A DNA stretch of 64,000 nt from Odontesthes bonariensis (lineage: Eukaryota; Chordata; Actinopteri; Atheriniformes; Atherinopsidae): assembly GCF_027942865.1 (NCBI RefSeq), contig NC_134506.1, positions 15,894,436 to 15,958,435 of the forward strand, read 5' to 3'. The position numbers and the translations under genes were made by a program. Positions 1-9,543 of the stretch are shown in pieces (within the stretch, counting starts at the first letter, position 1; every line of letters begins with the position of its first letter). The notes under the pieces were generated by a model, which was not told where the DNA came from, did not search any database, and was given only the letters and a program-made list of their open reading frames with translations.

Positions 1-1704
1 AAGCCCTGCTTTCCCTTGTTGAAGGAATTAGGTCCTGCAGATGTAGGCGTCTCCCTGAAAAGATGGCAGGCAGTTATTACAAAGTCAGGCTAAATCACAA
101 AACATGAGGTGCAGACATTAAAAATTTCAGAAGCCGTCTCCCATCGTAAAAGGAAGAGACAGAGGAAACAATTATAAGGTGTCATTTTTGTGCAAGTACC
201 TGCCAATGTTCTTCATCCTCATCTTTGCTTCTGGCGGCATCTCCTCTGGTTCACTCTATAAATTAAGTGGAAGTTAAAGTCAGCCTCCGCACATCCATCT
301 GTGCATCTGTACAAAAATGATAATGCTGTGTACTGTAGGCTCTTACATCATCATCTTCATTAAAAACAGATGCCAGCCCTGGCCTCTTTGGAGGAACTGA
401 TGGTACAGTCTCTTTGGGTTTCTAGTACAGGTTAGGGACATGCACACAAAACAATACATAAATATTCCACACAAGCCAAGATGCAGCATCATATCCCACT
501 GCTGTTAATACTAAAATCATAACAGAAGTTTCAAATCCTCACAATTGCTCATGGTTAACCGGCAAATTAATCCCAATTATGATGACTGATGGACTTAAAA
601 CCTCTCACAATTAGGGTGACATTCAAACAGTGTGCATGTACATCCCTAAAGGACTTTGCCTTGCATCCTTTTGTTGTTCCTCTGAGCAGTGTGCAATGAT
701 CACATACATGCTGGTGCGTACATGCTTATGCCTTATTTGACTAAAAGCAATACACTTTTATGAAATATTAAACTTTATATGAAGTATTTTTAAGCGGATG
801 ATGTGTGTTGCTTCACACTTACTGGCGCACCCAATTTGATGGATATGGGGTTCGATTTCATCGCCATCTTACTGCTTAAGTTGAGGCCTATTTTGGAGAC
901 TTTGCGAGGTGCTGGTGGGTCTGGTGAGGACTCGTCTTCATCTTCATCTTCAGGAGTGAAATTCTGGGATTTGCGTTTGAGTGCGGTCCCATGTCCTCCC
1001 ACAGTGCTACAAGAGACAGGCTTAGTTTTCACACTGTCTCCCTCCTCCTGCGGCCCTGCTTGAGGCAAGACAACTCACCAAGGTGAACAACACTGTTTTT
1101 TGGGAACTTGGAATGATAAAAGCTATCACTTTTTACCTGTTTGGCTAGCCATCAACCATTCACAGATTACTTTAATTCCTCATATACCATGTTAATTGCT
1201 ACGTGCACTCATTGGCTGTGTGTGCAGAAAGTAATAGCAACATTAACGTTTCCAGTTAATTCACAACTGAAGTGCTACAGAATTTATAACGCTTTCGCTA
1301 ACTAGCTTAGGTTAGCTGTTGCGACCTACCACGGCTCACGCCAGGATAGCGAGCAAAGAGAGTGTGGGCTATTTCAGAAACCAGTATACAAAAACAAATA
1401 TTTGCATTGTAATGTTGTTAAATTGATCATATCTATTGGGGAATTTAGCTTGTAGCTACACGGGTAACGTTAATACAATGATAATGTTACTTGCGTTAGC
1501 TAGCTTAAGCTAACAATAAGTTATTTTGATGAAGATCTAAGAACTTCTGCTCTTAAGCCAGGCCAGTTTTAACCCAAAGGAGGCAAATCTAGTTTATGCC
1601 TTACATGTTTGTTTTTAAAACTATATTTTAGGCATTTAAACACCATAAATATCACCTCCATCTTCGGTGCAATTTGTGCTGTTATGCTCGTAATCCGCCA
1701 TCAT
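1..1704 (-). CDS. pcnp: PEST proteolytic signal-containing nuclear protein, partial (C-terminus beyond window edge)
   Basis: Small nuclear PEST-rich protein; in mammals it is ubiquitinated and linked to cell-cycle control (family knowledge). Exons read on the minus strand: 1656-1704 (start ATG at 1704, directly followed by a second ATG), 823-1055, 347-421, 200-255 and 1-54, running off the window. All junctions are GT/AG and the phases agree (1, 0, 0, 2). Recognised from the stretches KTKPVS, KVSKIGL, ISIKLG, KPKETVP, EEMPPEAKMRMKNIG and ETPTSAGPNSFNKGK, in the same order as in mammalian PCNP. About 155 residues are visible, against about 178 for the human protein. Residues 42-48 form an acidic EDEDEDE run of the PEST type. 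Exon 1 is short and was placed by phase and by the conserved GGP-E-E junction, so it is slightly less certain than the rest. A DNA transposon begins about 165 bp upstream of the start codon. Confidence 0.93.
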
Positions 1705-1784
1705 CTCTTCACAAATTTACCGGCTCACGCCGCTAGTCTTCTTCAAGCGCTGTGCTCCAAACAACCTTCGTGTTTCAAGAGTAG

Positions 1785-1822
1785 AAGAAGAAGAACAAAA
1801 AGCATAAGAAGAAGAAGAACCG
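1785..1822. repeat. (GAA)n-rich tract upstream of pcnp
   Basis: Two AGAAGAAGAAG blocks about 15 bp apart, between the pcnp start codon and the transposon. The same kind of tract ends the LINE remnant at about 9165-9200, so this may be a LINE tail or a simple microsatellite. Confidence 0.5.
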
Positions 1823-1870
1823 CATATTGGAGTCAACTATAATCTTCAAAGCAAAAGAACATTGATTTAA

Positions 1871-1889
1871 AGGTAGGGTAGGTAATCCT
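1871..1889 (+). repeat. Left terminal inverted repeat of the transposon
   Basis: Sequence AGGTAGGGTAGGTAATCCT directly after TTAA. It pairs with 8476-8494 at 17 of 19 positions, with mismatches at positions 3 and 6. Confidence 0.9.
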
Positions 1890-2023
1890 GTTCAGAAACA
1901 CATTTTGTAATACTGGGTGAAATGCTCCGTCTATCCTGAGAGAAATCTAACCAAGATGTATTTAGAAAAAGGGACGGAAATAATCAGACCTCTGTGGCAG
2001 CTGCAGGACTGAGAAAAAGCAGA

Positions 2024-2136
2024 CCAATCCGAGATCAGCGGGACGCTGATCTCAGCCTACAAAAAACCAATCAGATGCATCTGCGCTTTCTGCCTACGCC
2101 CCCCTCTGTCGGCTCCCTACTCCGCGCGCGCACGCG
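2024..2136 (+). promoter_or_regulatory. Probable transposase promoter with hairpin, two CCAAT boxes and CpG cluster
   Basis: Between the left end and the transposase ATG lie CCAAT at 2024-2028, a perfect 10-bp palindrome with a 3-nt loop at 2031-2053 (arms GAGATCAGCG and CGCTGATCTC), a second CCAAT at 2067-2071, and a CpG-rich block at 2121-2136 (CCGCGCGCGCACGCGG). No TATA box is seen. This suits a CpG-type promoter; the hairpin could instead be a subterminal transposase-binding site. Function is inferred from position only. Confidence 0.5.
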
Positions 2137-2163
2137 GTTCTAAAACGACTTTATACGGCAAAA

Positions 2164-3918
2164 ATGGCAGATAAAATGCAGCCGAAACCACCAATCCCCT
2201 TACTTGTGACGGCTCCCCCCGCTAAAAAGGGAAGAAAAAGAAAGCCGGCGGCAGAAACGGCTGCTACTAAAAAGGCTAAGGATAAAGCCAGAAACAACAC
2301 AAGAGTCAACATCGGTCCAGCGTTTGAGCGGTGGAGACAACTGAGGGATCTGAAGGGCCTGCAAAGCGATGCAGCGGTTGCTTTCTTTCTGTTGGACATG
2401 TAATTATTTGTTTTGCTTCGGGGGGATTTGTTATTTTCATGAAATATGCAAGGTTTGCCAACTTGGCTACTTTTGTAGCTCGTATTAGCCTAACGCTAAC
2501 ATTAGCGTCTTCTCCGTGTTGTTTTTAGCCATGAGATGGCCGTCGAAACACAGACTGATGAGACCCCCTCCCCCACCTGTGTCAACAATTTTTTCTTTGA
2601 ATCTCTGTCCGACCGGTGAGTTCAACTTGCTGCTGCTGTGAACATGGCTTTGACAAACGTTGTCTTTGTTGGGATATATGTCACTGGCTCTTCTATGGAC
2701 TATTTGCTGGTATATGCTATGCAGAGAGGATGGGGGCAAACTGAGGATCTTCTCAACAGTAAATATCAATCTTCAGGCTGTTTCGGTCCGTCAAAACATC
2801 TTCCCATAAACTGCCAAATCAGTGCTGCAGTCCTGTGTTGCATCCTTGATGAATGAAGACATTTTTTATGTTGATGCTGTGCTGACAATATTATATAATT
2901 GTGTAATCTTCACAGAGAGGATGACTTTTCACAAGCTGGAGTTCAGGAGTTAAACATTAGCTGCCCAGAGGAGACAGCTCTCCAGCAATTGGATGCAAGG
3001 TATGTTATGGTAGTAAGATAATGTGTCCAATTATTTCCAGAATATAACTAAGAGTAAATTTATGGTATGTGCATTATTTCAGCGACATGTGGTGATGTAA
3101 TATTCCCTCATTTTTGTGTGTGTTTTTGTCTTTTTAGCATGTCACCACTGGACCTGAACATTGATGTTGATGCAGATGAATTTAATGACATTCGAAACTC
3201 CATGTAAGTTGCTGTGTGGTGTGCAGAGATGTTTTTACTCTCCTGTTTGTGGAAAATTGTAGTCATTTTGTGAATTTTTATATTGTTTTCTCCGAATTTC
3301 TTTTTTATTTTATAGCATTGACTGGGAAGATGAAGATGACTCCTGGAATCCTGATATGGAGACAGTGTCATCATTAGAAGAAGATGCAACCAGGGAAGTG
3401 GACTCAGATGATGATGACAGTGACGATCCAGATTTTAGGCCTCGTATTTGTGTTAGGTAGTTTCAATACCTTCTAGCTCCACTTAGTCAAGTTATTGTGT
3501 TTTTTTTATTGTAATTTCTCATAGCTGTTCTTATTACAACAGGACTGGCGGTGCTCTGAAGACTACAATTTGCTTGGAATCACTTCAAGAAATTAGCATG
3601 GAGGACACTGTACATGATGCTCCAGACAACGCCCCAGATCCAACTATGGCAGACATGTCAACACTCCCTGATGCACTCAAAGTCATGGTTGAGGATGACA
3701 TAATTGGCCATCCGGCATCCATTGCATATCATGACAGCTTGAAGCAGCTTGCCGAGTATCTCCTTCTCCCTGTCAGCGTGTGTTCTGCCAAGGACCCAAA
3801 TAGGAAGGGAGAGTGCCGGGCACCTGGACCATTCGAAATCAATATCAGGTCCAGGGGAACCGCTGCTGTCATAGAATGGGTGAGTCTTTATTTTGCATAA
3901 AAGAGTATTACATATATT

Positions 3919-3955
<37 letters not shown>

Positions 3956-6742
3956 GAATCAACTTCAATAAACATAAATGGAAAAGCTTATAACATAAGT
4001 GCTGTAGGGTGGAAGTTGTCAAGGAGAAGAAGAGAGCCTTTTAGGTCAGGAAACAAGGAGGCGACAAGGAGAGCTCCTTCAGCGACAGACTGAAAAAAGA
4101 TAATGTGTAGTATTAATCATTGTAGTTGCTATAATGTGCTCTTTCTCCCTGCCTGCTTTTTTCCAGGTGTGTCCTCGAGGTCACACTGTTTGGAAGTGGG
4201 CTTCTCAGCCCATTTTGAAATATGGGATGGCAGTCGGAGACTTCATGCTTTCCACTAACATCCTGCTATCGGGCAACAATTACGCCAAGATCTCACTGCT
4301 GTTCAAGTTTATGAAACTTGGGATGGTAGAGAGGTCGTCATTCTTCAGGATCCAGGACTCCTACTGTGTGGACACTATAAAGGAGTTCTGGGATGACAAG
4401 AGAGCCGCAGTCATCACCCAGCTCAAGTCAAAAGGGCCTGTTGTAGCTCTGGGTGAGTTAGAGACACACGCATGTGTTCACAGATACACACACAAGCGCA
4501 CATGCATTATTCATATGAAGCACAATATAATCTAAATGGATATATTTCCAAGAGATGGTATTTGGCAAGCCATATGCATATTGATAGTAAGACCAAAAAC
4601 TACACAAAATAAAATAGTTGAGTGTAGACATTGAAGAGTAGGATAAAGTATATTAATATTTTATCGGGGGATTTATTTGTAAGATACGAAGTGCTGGACT
4701 GACATATTGCACAATGGTTTTTCATAAAGTTGGATCAGCATAAAATGCCCTATTTGGGACAATGTTTTTATAACTTTTTCTCTGTTTTTGTTCTAATTTA
4801 TTTTCAAAGGAGATGCTCGCATGGACAGTCCTGGATTCTGTGCGCAGTATTGTACCTATACTGCCATGGACAATGAATCCAAACAGATAATCTGCATGGT
4901 CAATATCGACAAGCGTGAGACCATGCGGAACTCTGTCATAATGGAGAAGGAGGGCTTCGTGCAAACTTTTGAGAAATTACGTGAAGAACTCAACATTGAG
5001 GAATTCTGCACAGACGCTCATTCACAGATATCAGCCCTCTTCAGTAAATTCATTATCTTCTTTTGCTGTAGGAGATTGTTTCAGCAATCCAACTTTGTGC
5101 ATATAGTCCCATGACACAATCATCACTTACATTATTATGAATCGATAATGATTGGTATTATGACTTAGTATTTATCCTCAGACTTTTTTGTCCTACAGAC
5201 AACAAAGGGAAATATAAAGATTGTGGTGTCCGACACACCCTGGACATGTGGCATGGGTCCAAAAGTTTGGGGAAAAAAATTCATGCAGTAAGTTAATGAT
5301 CTCTCTGTAGATATAGCTGGATTAAAAAAAAAAAAAAATCATCTACGCCAATTATCTTCTCATAAACCTATTTGACATCCCAAAAATGTATTTGTGCTCC
5401 ATTGTCAAGGCAGGACAACAAAGGGGGTGCACCATCCTTCAGATGTGGAGTAAGGATGTTTGCAACCACTTCTGGTACTGTTGCAAAACTGCAGACACAT
5501 ATGAAGATTTCTTTGTAAGTATTATCAAAATTCATCTATCTAGGCCACACTCTATTGCTGAGTAGTAATTGGGCAAAAATGGTTTAAATTTTTTTTTGAC
5601 CAAATTTGTCACAACGTGTAATTTTTTTACCATAGGACAGGTGGACTGGACTACTTCACCATGTGACAGGAGAACATGCGTGGGCCCTTGGTGCCTGTCA
5701 TCATGGTCCCTTGGTGGAGGACAGAGAGAAGGAGTGGATCCAGAAGGGTTCTATGGCACACCAGAGACTGAGAGAAGTAGTCCTTGATGCACGCTGGCTA
5801 AAGAGCGTACACAAATATCTACATTTTAGGTATGTCAGCATAGTTCTATGTTCAACTGACTGTTTTCTCCTATGAAAATATTTCACTGTACTTCTGTATT
5901 TGCCCTGCTATTTCTTCATTTGTACTACCAGAGTATAAAGCAATTTTATCTTTCATCTGTGGTCTCAGGTCAACTGCAGAGTTGGAGTCCTTCCACAATC
6001 ATATTCTCATGTATGCCAGCAAGAGCTTCTGCTTTTCACCGCCCGTGTACACTGCTCGAGTCCTGTTGGCTGGCCTGGACTACAATCACCACGTTGACAG
6101 ACCAGTCAAGAGAAGGGCTGATGGCTCTATTCTGTATGTTTAATTTTATGTGGAAAAATTAAATACTGTACATTGTAAGATAATATGAACGTATCACTAA
6201 GCTTCTAATCTTTTCTCTAATGGCAGATACGGCAAGGTGTACAATAAAAAGTCCAGGAAGTGGAGCCTTTACGCACTAAAGGTGGAAAAGGACTACGGTT
6301 ACATTGTGGACCTCCAAAGTGCAATTCTGCGGCACAGATTGTCCGTTGCTGGGGGTTTGCCACGGACTGCAAGGAAGAGGCCTGACGATCCCCGTCAACA
6401 TGGGGTTCTGTCAGGTGTCCCGGCCCCATCAACGCAGGAGCTTTTGCAGAGACAACTCAGCAGAGGGCTAGGTGAGTTTTCTTGCAATATTGTAGCTTGA
6501 TCACGAATATAATTATGTGCAAAAGTTAGTTTTAAAAATCCATGTCATAATTTATGATCTAAAATAATTATCTAAACAAAGCCAAGGATGTAACACTTAG
6601 AAAATTGTCACAAGTGTTTGTTACTGTGTAAAATGGAAACAAAGTTGTAAGTGTTGTCATTGTGTCTCTAAAACGCAGTAATTATTGTCAGATGTGTAAT
6701 TTTGATATTCTTCCTAAAGGTAAATCGCTGCCAAAGGAATAG
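2164..6742 (+). CDS. Kolobok-like DDE-type transposase, intact, 14 exons
   Basis: Exons: 2164-2399, 2529-2615, 2916-2999, 3138-3203, 3316-3456, 3543-3879, 4167-4452, 4810-5043, 5199-5287, 5410-5514, 5636-5829, 5969-6133, 6227-6471, 6720-6742. Every junction is GT/AG and in phase: 2292 nt, 763 aa, no internal stop. The ATG at 2164 has a good context (AAAATGG). N-terminus: basic, nuclear-signal-like (KKGRKRKP), then VNIGPAFERWRQL. Exons 3-5 encode an acidic region (DSDDDDSDDPD). The core contains GDARMDSPG (Asp414) and CTDAHSQI (Asp481), followed by DMWHGSK, FWYCCK and TGEHAW (Glu568). These fit an RNase-H-fold transposase with carboxylates in order, as in the D-S-P-G...T-D-x-H family frequent in fish genomes. 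Catalytic assignments are inferred. Its position inside TTAA-flanked inverted repeats supports the role. It could be a live transposase or a recently inserted copy; nothing indicates host domestication. Confidence 0.85.
3928..3954 (+). repeat. Poly-T tract in transposase intron 6
   Basis: About 27 consecutive T residues ending in TTTAGG. It offers a strong-looking but unused splice acceptor: the exon that keeps the frame starts at 4167. Confidence 0.8.
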
Positions 6743-6815
6743 ATCGCCACATGCACAGCCTGACCAGTCGGTCGGCCATCCCTGGAAATATCTTTTGCAT
6801 TTTTTTTTTTTTTAC

Positions 6816-6821
6816 AATAAA
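6816..6821 (+). terminator. Polyadenylation signal of the transposase gene
   Basis: AATAAA, 74 bp after the TAG stop at 6740-6742, just after a run of T. Confidence 0.7.
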
Positions 6822-7071
6822 AAGTGTTATACCACATTTGTTGTCATTATTCATTTAGAATGTGAGAGGGTGAGAAATGTAATACCTTGTTTATGCATAA
6901 ATTGTAAAGGAAAGGCATTTATCATTTTTAAAATGTTATTCAAACGACAAAATATAAATAACAATAAAAAGACAGAACTTTGGACAGTACAGACTGTAAA
7001 CCTGAGTGCAAATTTTAAAGAAATATGTAAACACTAACAGTATGAATGGCAGGGCTCAAGAGCAGATGCTA

Positions 7072-7077
7072 TTTATT
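7072..7077 (-). terminator. Polyadenylation signal of the ballast-domain gene
   Basis: AATAAA on the minus strand, only about 10 nt past the stop codon (7087-7089). This gives a very short 3' UTR and a tail-to-tail arrangement with the transposase gene about 250 bp away. Confidence 0.6.
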
Positions 7078-7086
7078 GCACTGTGC

Positions 7087-8336
7087 TTACACCCTACTGG
7101 GGATGAAACCTTTGTACTGTCCATGTGGATCTGGGTAGCGGTCTCTAATTTTCCAAACACAGCAGCTAGGAATCACTACTCTGTGCCCAGCTCCCAGTGC
7201 CCCATATTGCCACACAACATATTGCCGGTATGCAGCATGGTGGAATTGTTTGTTGCTCTCCCCTGGGTTTGGAACATCCTCCACAGCCTGTACATCGTTC
7301 CAGATCCTTCTGGCAAGTCGCAAGACCCCCTCCTGCAAAATGTACGCTTCAAGGTGAGGCAGCGTGGAAATGCAGGAGTCGGGTTGTTGCCCACAACACT
7401 TTCTTTCCACATCTGTGGGCATCTCCCGGCAGTTTCGGCACACACACCAAGTGGGTTGACCTGGAGCTGGAGGGCCTGGTGGAGGCACATCTCCTGATGT
7501 TGATATGTGCAGGATATCAAACATGAGACTTGGGTCCCTTGTCAGGCAGATCTGCAGCAAGCCATGGGATTCTTGCAAGCTCAGTGTCTGAATTCTGGAC
7601 TGTAAAACAATTCATCAAGAAGATTAGACTTTTTTGACAACTTTGTTGTCCTCTAAGAGGACTTTTATGTCCATAGTAGGCCTATATGGCAGGTCATCAT
7701 TTATAGTTATTGATGATGTAGAGGTGCGAAAAATATTAATTAAAAATGCTATTTTAAATAGGTGACCTGCTCATCTGCAATTCTTTGAGCTTGCAGATTA
7801 TCCACTCGCACAATGTCTTCATGTAGAAGTTGTTCTCCGGTCGCAGTCCGGCTTGCTCCCCGTCCTCTACCTCGAGTTCCTCGGCTTCTACCCCGTGCAC
7901 CACCTCTTGCACGGCCCCCTCTTGCTCGAGCATGAACGCGCTGTCCTCTTTGCCCTGAAGACGTGCTCGGCTCCGGACTGTAGCTAGGATCAGAGCCGCT
8001 CTCGTCGTGGGTGCTCTAACAAGCAAAATAACAAAGACATATCTTTAAAAAAATCAAAAATCACGTTTGCCAGGGGAAAAAACGTTACGTTACATACAGT
8101 GTAATTTAGCAGACGCTTTATCCAAAGTGCCGTACATTTGAGAGTTCCCTCTTCTAACAATGGCGTGGGGGTAATGGGGGACGGTGTTTATCATAGCAGC
8201 CAACCATGACATGCTAGCTGGAGAGCTGAATCTGCAGCCTCTGGGTGTGCAGAGACATACTACGGTACTTTTTTTCTTTTTCTTTTAAATAATCGTTGCA
8301 ATAGTAATATAGTTTACTTACAGGTGAGTGAGACAT
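7087..8336 (-). CDS. RG-rich protein with P2X7-type cytoplasmic ballast domain, carried by the transposon
   Basis: Three minus-strand exons: 8322-8336 (ATG at 8336, five codons, GTAAGT donor), 7767-8015 and 7087-7599; all phase 0, 258 aa, no stops. Residues 28-61 are an Arg/Gly-rich tract (repeated RGG/RG), typical of RNA- or nucleic-acid-binding tails. From about residue 138 the protein matches the C-terminal cytoplasmic domain of the P2X7 receptor: WCVCRNCREMP (139-149), KCC (155-157), FHHAAYRQYVVW, GALGAGHRVVIPSCCVW (Cys234, Cys235) and IRDRYP...GFIPSRV at the end. In P2X7 this cysteine-rich fold binds zinc and guanine nucleotide. No P2X channel part and no membrane segment are present, so it is not a receptor but a stand-alone ballast-domain protein. 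Its place inside the transposon, convergent with the transposase, suggests it belongs to the element. Function unknown. The exon 2 donor (GTCACC) is weak. Confidence 0.85.
8095..8200. repeat. SINE/LINE-tail-like fragment inside the transposon
   Basis: Contains AGCAGACGCTTTATCCAAAG, the start of a very common fish dispersed repeat, within intron 1 of the ballast-domain gene. A weaker relative lies at about 33340-33500. Confidence 0.5.
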
Positions 8337-8449
8337 GTCGTCAGAGTCCCAGCGTCAGATGCGCGTTCAAGTTTGTGGGGGCGTGGCTTTGGATGAAGCA
8401 TGGGGGGGGGGGGGGCGGTTGGAGCTTAGAGGAGGGGCCACTTTCGAAT

Positions 8450-8473
8450 CTTGCTAGCTCTCTTGCTAGCTCT
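8450..8473 (+). repeat. Tandem 12-mer next to the right transposon end
   Basis: CTTGCTAGCTCT occurs twice head to tail, ending 2 bp before the right inverted repeat. A subterminal position like this suits a transposase-binding repeat, but no copy was found near the left end. Confidence 0.6.
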
Positions 8474-8475
8474 CT

Positions 8476-8494
8476 AGGATTACCTACCATAGCT
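8476..8494 (-). repeat. Right terminal inverted repeat of the transposon
   Basis: Inverted copy of 1871-1889 (17 of 19 bases), followed directly by TTAA at 8495-8498. Confidence 0.9.
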
Positions 8495-8504
8495 TTAACA
8501 GTGA

Positions 8505-9200
8505 CCTATAGTAAAATAGAAGAACAAAGTATAATTAAGAGTAGAATGAAGGAAAGATGGCAGCAGCAATGAGAAGAAGAGAGAAAAGGACAGTGGGAGA
8601 AGTGTGATGGACTGGAAGAAACAGAAGAAATTGGGAAACGCTGGGCTTAATAATAAATACTGTACTTGTGGGGTTATTTTGATGTTTTTTTTGTTCTCCA
8701 GTCTGTGTTGGAGTTTATTGTAATGCACTGGGCTTTGTTCAGACTGGACACATATCATGACAAAGTAAAAAATAAAATTGTATAGAAAATTTTTTTTTTA
8801 AAAATACTGTACGTAATGTGTAAACATGACTCGGGTAGATGTGATTTTTTTTTTAATCAAGAAGAAACAATAGAACATGTTATGATTAAGTGTAAGAAAT
8901 ATGACACTGGAAGGATAAAGATGATTGAAAGACTTAGGGAAATAAAAGTGCAGTTTGAACTTGTAGACAGTTGAGTTGATGTATGTTATTATGAAATCAT
9001 ATTTTATCATCTGGCATTATCTGGTCTGATTAAAAGAACATAGGTGATCAGTGTTTTTTCTATTTGTTTGTTTTTTTTGGCTGGCTGTCTTCATCCATAC
9101 TCCTTATCAGTTGGTGGCAGTAATGCACCACAACGTTGTTTGCCACCCGCCAATTAATACCGGAAGAAGAAGAAGAAGAAGCAGAAGAAGCAGAAGAAGC
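8505..9200 (+). mobile_element. 3' end of a non-LTR retrotransposon with (GAA)n tail
   Basis: At about 8870-8960 one frame reads ETIEHVMIKCKKYD, like the C-terminal Cys/His segment of fish LINE ORF2 proteins. It is followed by GGTGGCAGTAATGCACCA and CCACCCGCCAATTAA, and then an AGAAGAAGAAG tail at about 9165-9200, the usual 3' end of a GAA-tailed fish LINE. It is 5'-truncated with no intact ORF. It lies between the transposon and the stk16 5' leader. Confidence 0.65.
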
Positions 9201-9270
9201 AGCAGAAACGCCGCCACCGCAGCAACAAAAAAAATAAAAAATACAAATAATGACAGCAAGCTAACTTGGT

Positions 9271-9543
9271 GAAAATAAAGCTGGTAAGAATAATAAGATA
9301 ACGCAACTGTTTACTGTCCTATCAACCATCGATATTGTTGATGTGCTGTGTGAGCTAACGTTCGTAGTCTGGCACTCTTTTTGCTATCTTATTAAGTCAC
9401 TGGGCGAACATTTCGCAGTTTGCTGTCAGTGATAAACGTTTTAGACAACAACTTACCTTTCTACATGTCACGCTGTCTCTATAATACGTTGTTTGTTCTT
9501 ATAGGCCCTTCAAAGTTTGGGGTTAAACAATGTACCAGTCAAG
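9271..9543 (+). promoter_or_regulatory. stk16: stk16 5' leader (non-coding exon, intron and start of exon 2)
   Basis: A good donor (CTG|GTAAGAA) at 9283/9284 and an acceptor (TTCTTATAG) ending at 9504 suggest a short untranslated first exon ending at 9283 and a second exon from 9505 that includes the ATG at 9544. The transcription start cannot be placed. No TATA box is obvious. Confidence 0.5.

Larger units (their letters stand above)
1867..8498 (+). mobile_element. Complete Kolobok-like DNA transposon (TTAA target site) carrying transposase and a P2X7 ballast-domain gene
   Basis: The element proper is 1871-8494 (6624 bp), flanked by TTAA at 1867-1870 and at 8495-8498, as expected for a TTAA target-site duplication. 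Terminal inverted repeats are 1871-1889 (AGGTAGGGTAGGTAATCCT) and, on the minus strand, 8494-8476 (AGCTATGGTAGGTAATCCT): 17 of 19 bases match. Inside are two convergent multi-exon genes, the transposase (2164-6742, plus) and a ballast-domain gene (7087-8336, minus), both without stops or frameshifts. TTAA duplications are known for Kolobok and piggyBac elements; the transposase is not piggyBac-like and resembles the Kolobok-type proteins common in fish genomes, though the usual THAP zinc finger is not visible. The superfamily name is therefore an inference; ends, target site and gene content are read directly. Confidence 0.88.

Noticed and set aside
1609-1842. Plus-strand open frame opposite pcnp exon 1
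   Set aside because: Lysine/arginine-rich end comes from the GAA tract; no homology or splice support.
3955-4090. Possible extra transposase exon after the poly-T acceptor
   Set aside because: Including it breaks the frame; joining 3879 directly to 4167 keeps phase and a continuous protein.
7006-7526. Long plus-strand open frames opposite the ballast-domain exon
   Set aside because: They mirror the minus-strand exon 7087-7599, which has clear family motifs and proper splice sites; the plus-strand translations match nothing recognised.
7754-8026. Minus-strand open frame different from the one chosen for exon 2 of the ballast-domain gene
   Set aside because: It has no ATG start and does not join the next exon. 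The frame read from the acceptor at 8016 gives the RG-rich sequence and keeps phase with both neighbours.
7087-8336. A true P2X7 receptor gene or pseudogene
   Set aside because: No channel ectodomain or membrane segments in the surrounding sequence, and the gene has its own start, introns and polyadenylation signal inside the transposon.
1871-8494. piggyBac element, because of the TTAA site
   Set aside because: The transposase has none of the piggyBac motifs, the ends do not start with CCC, and the D-S-P-G / T-D-x-H pattern belongs to another family.
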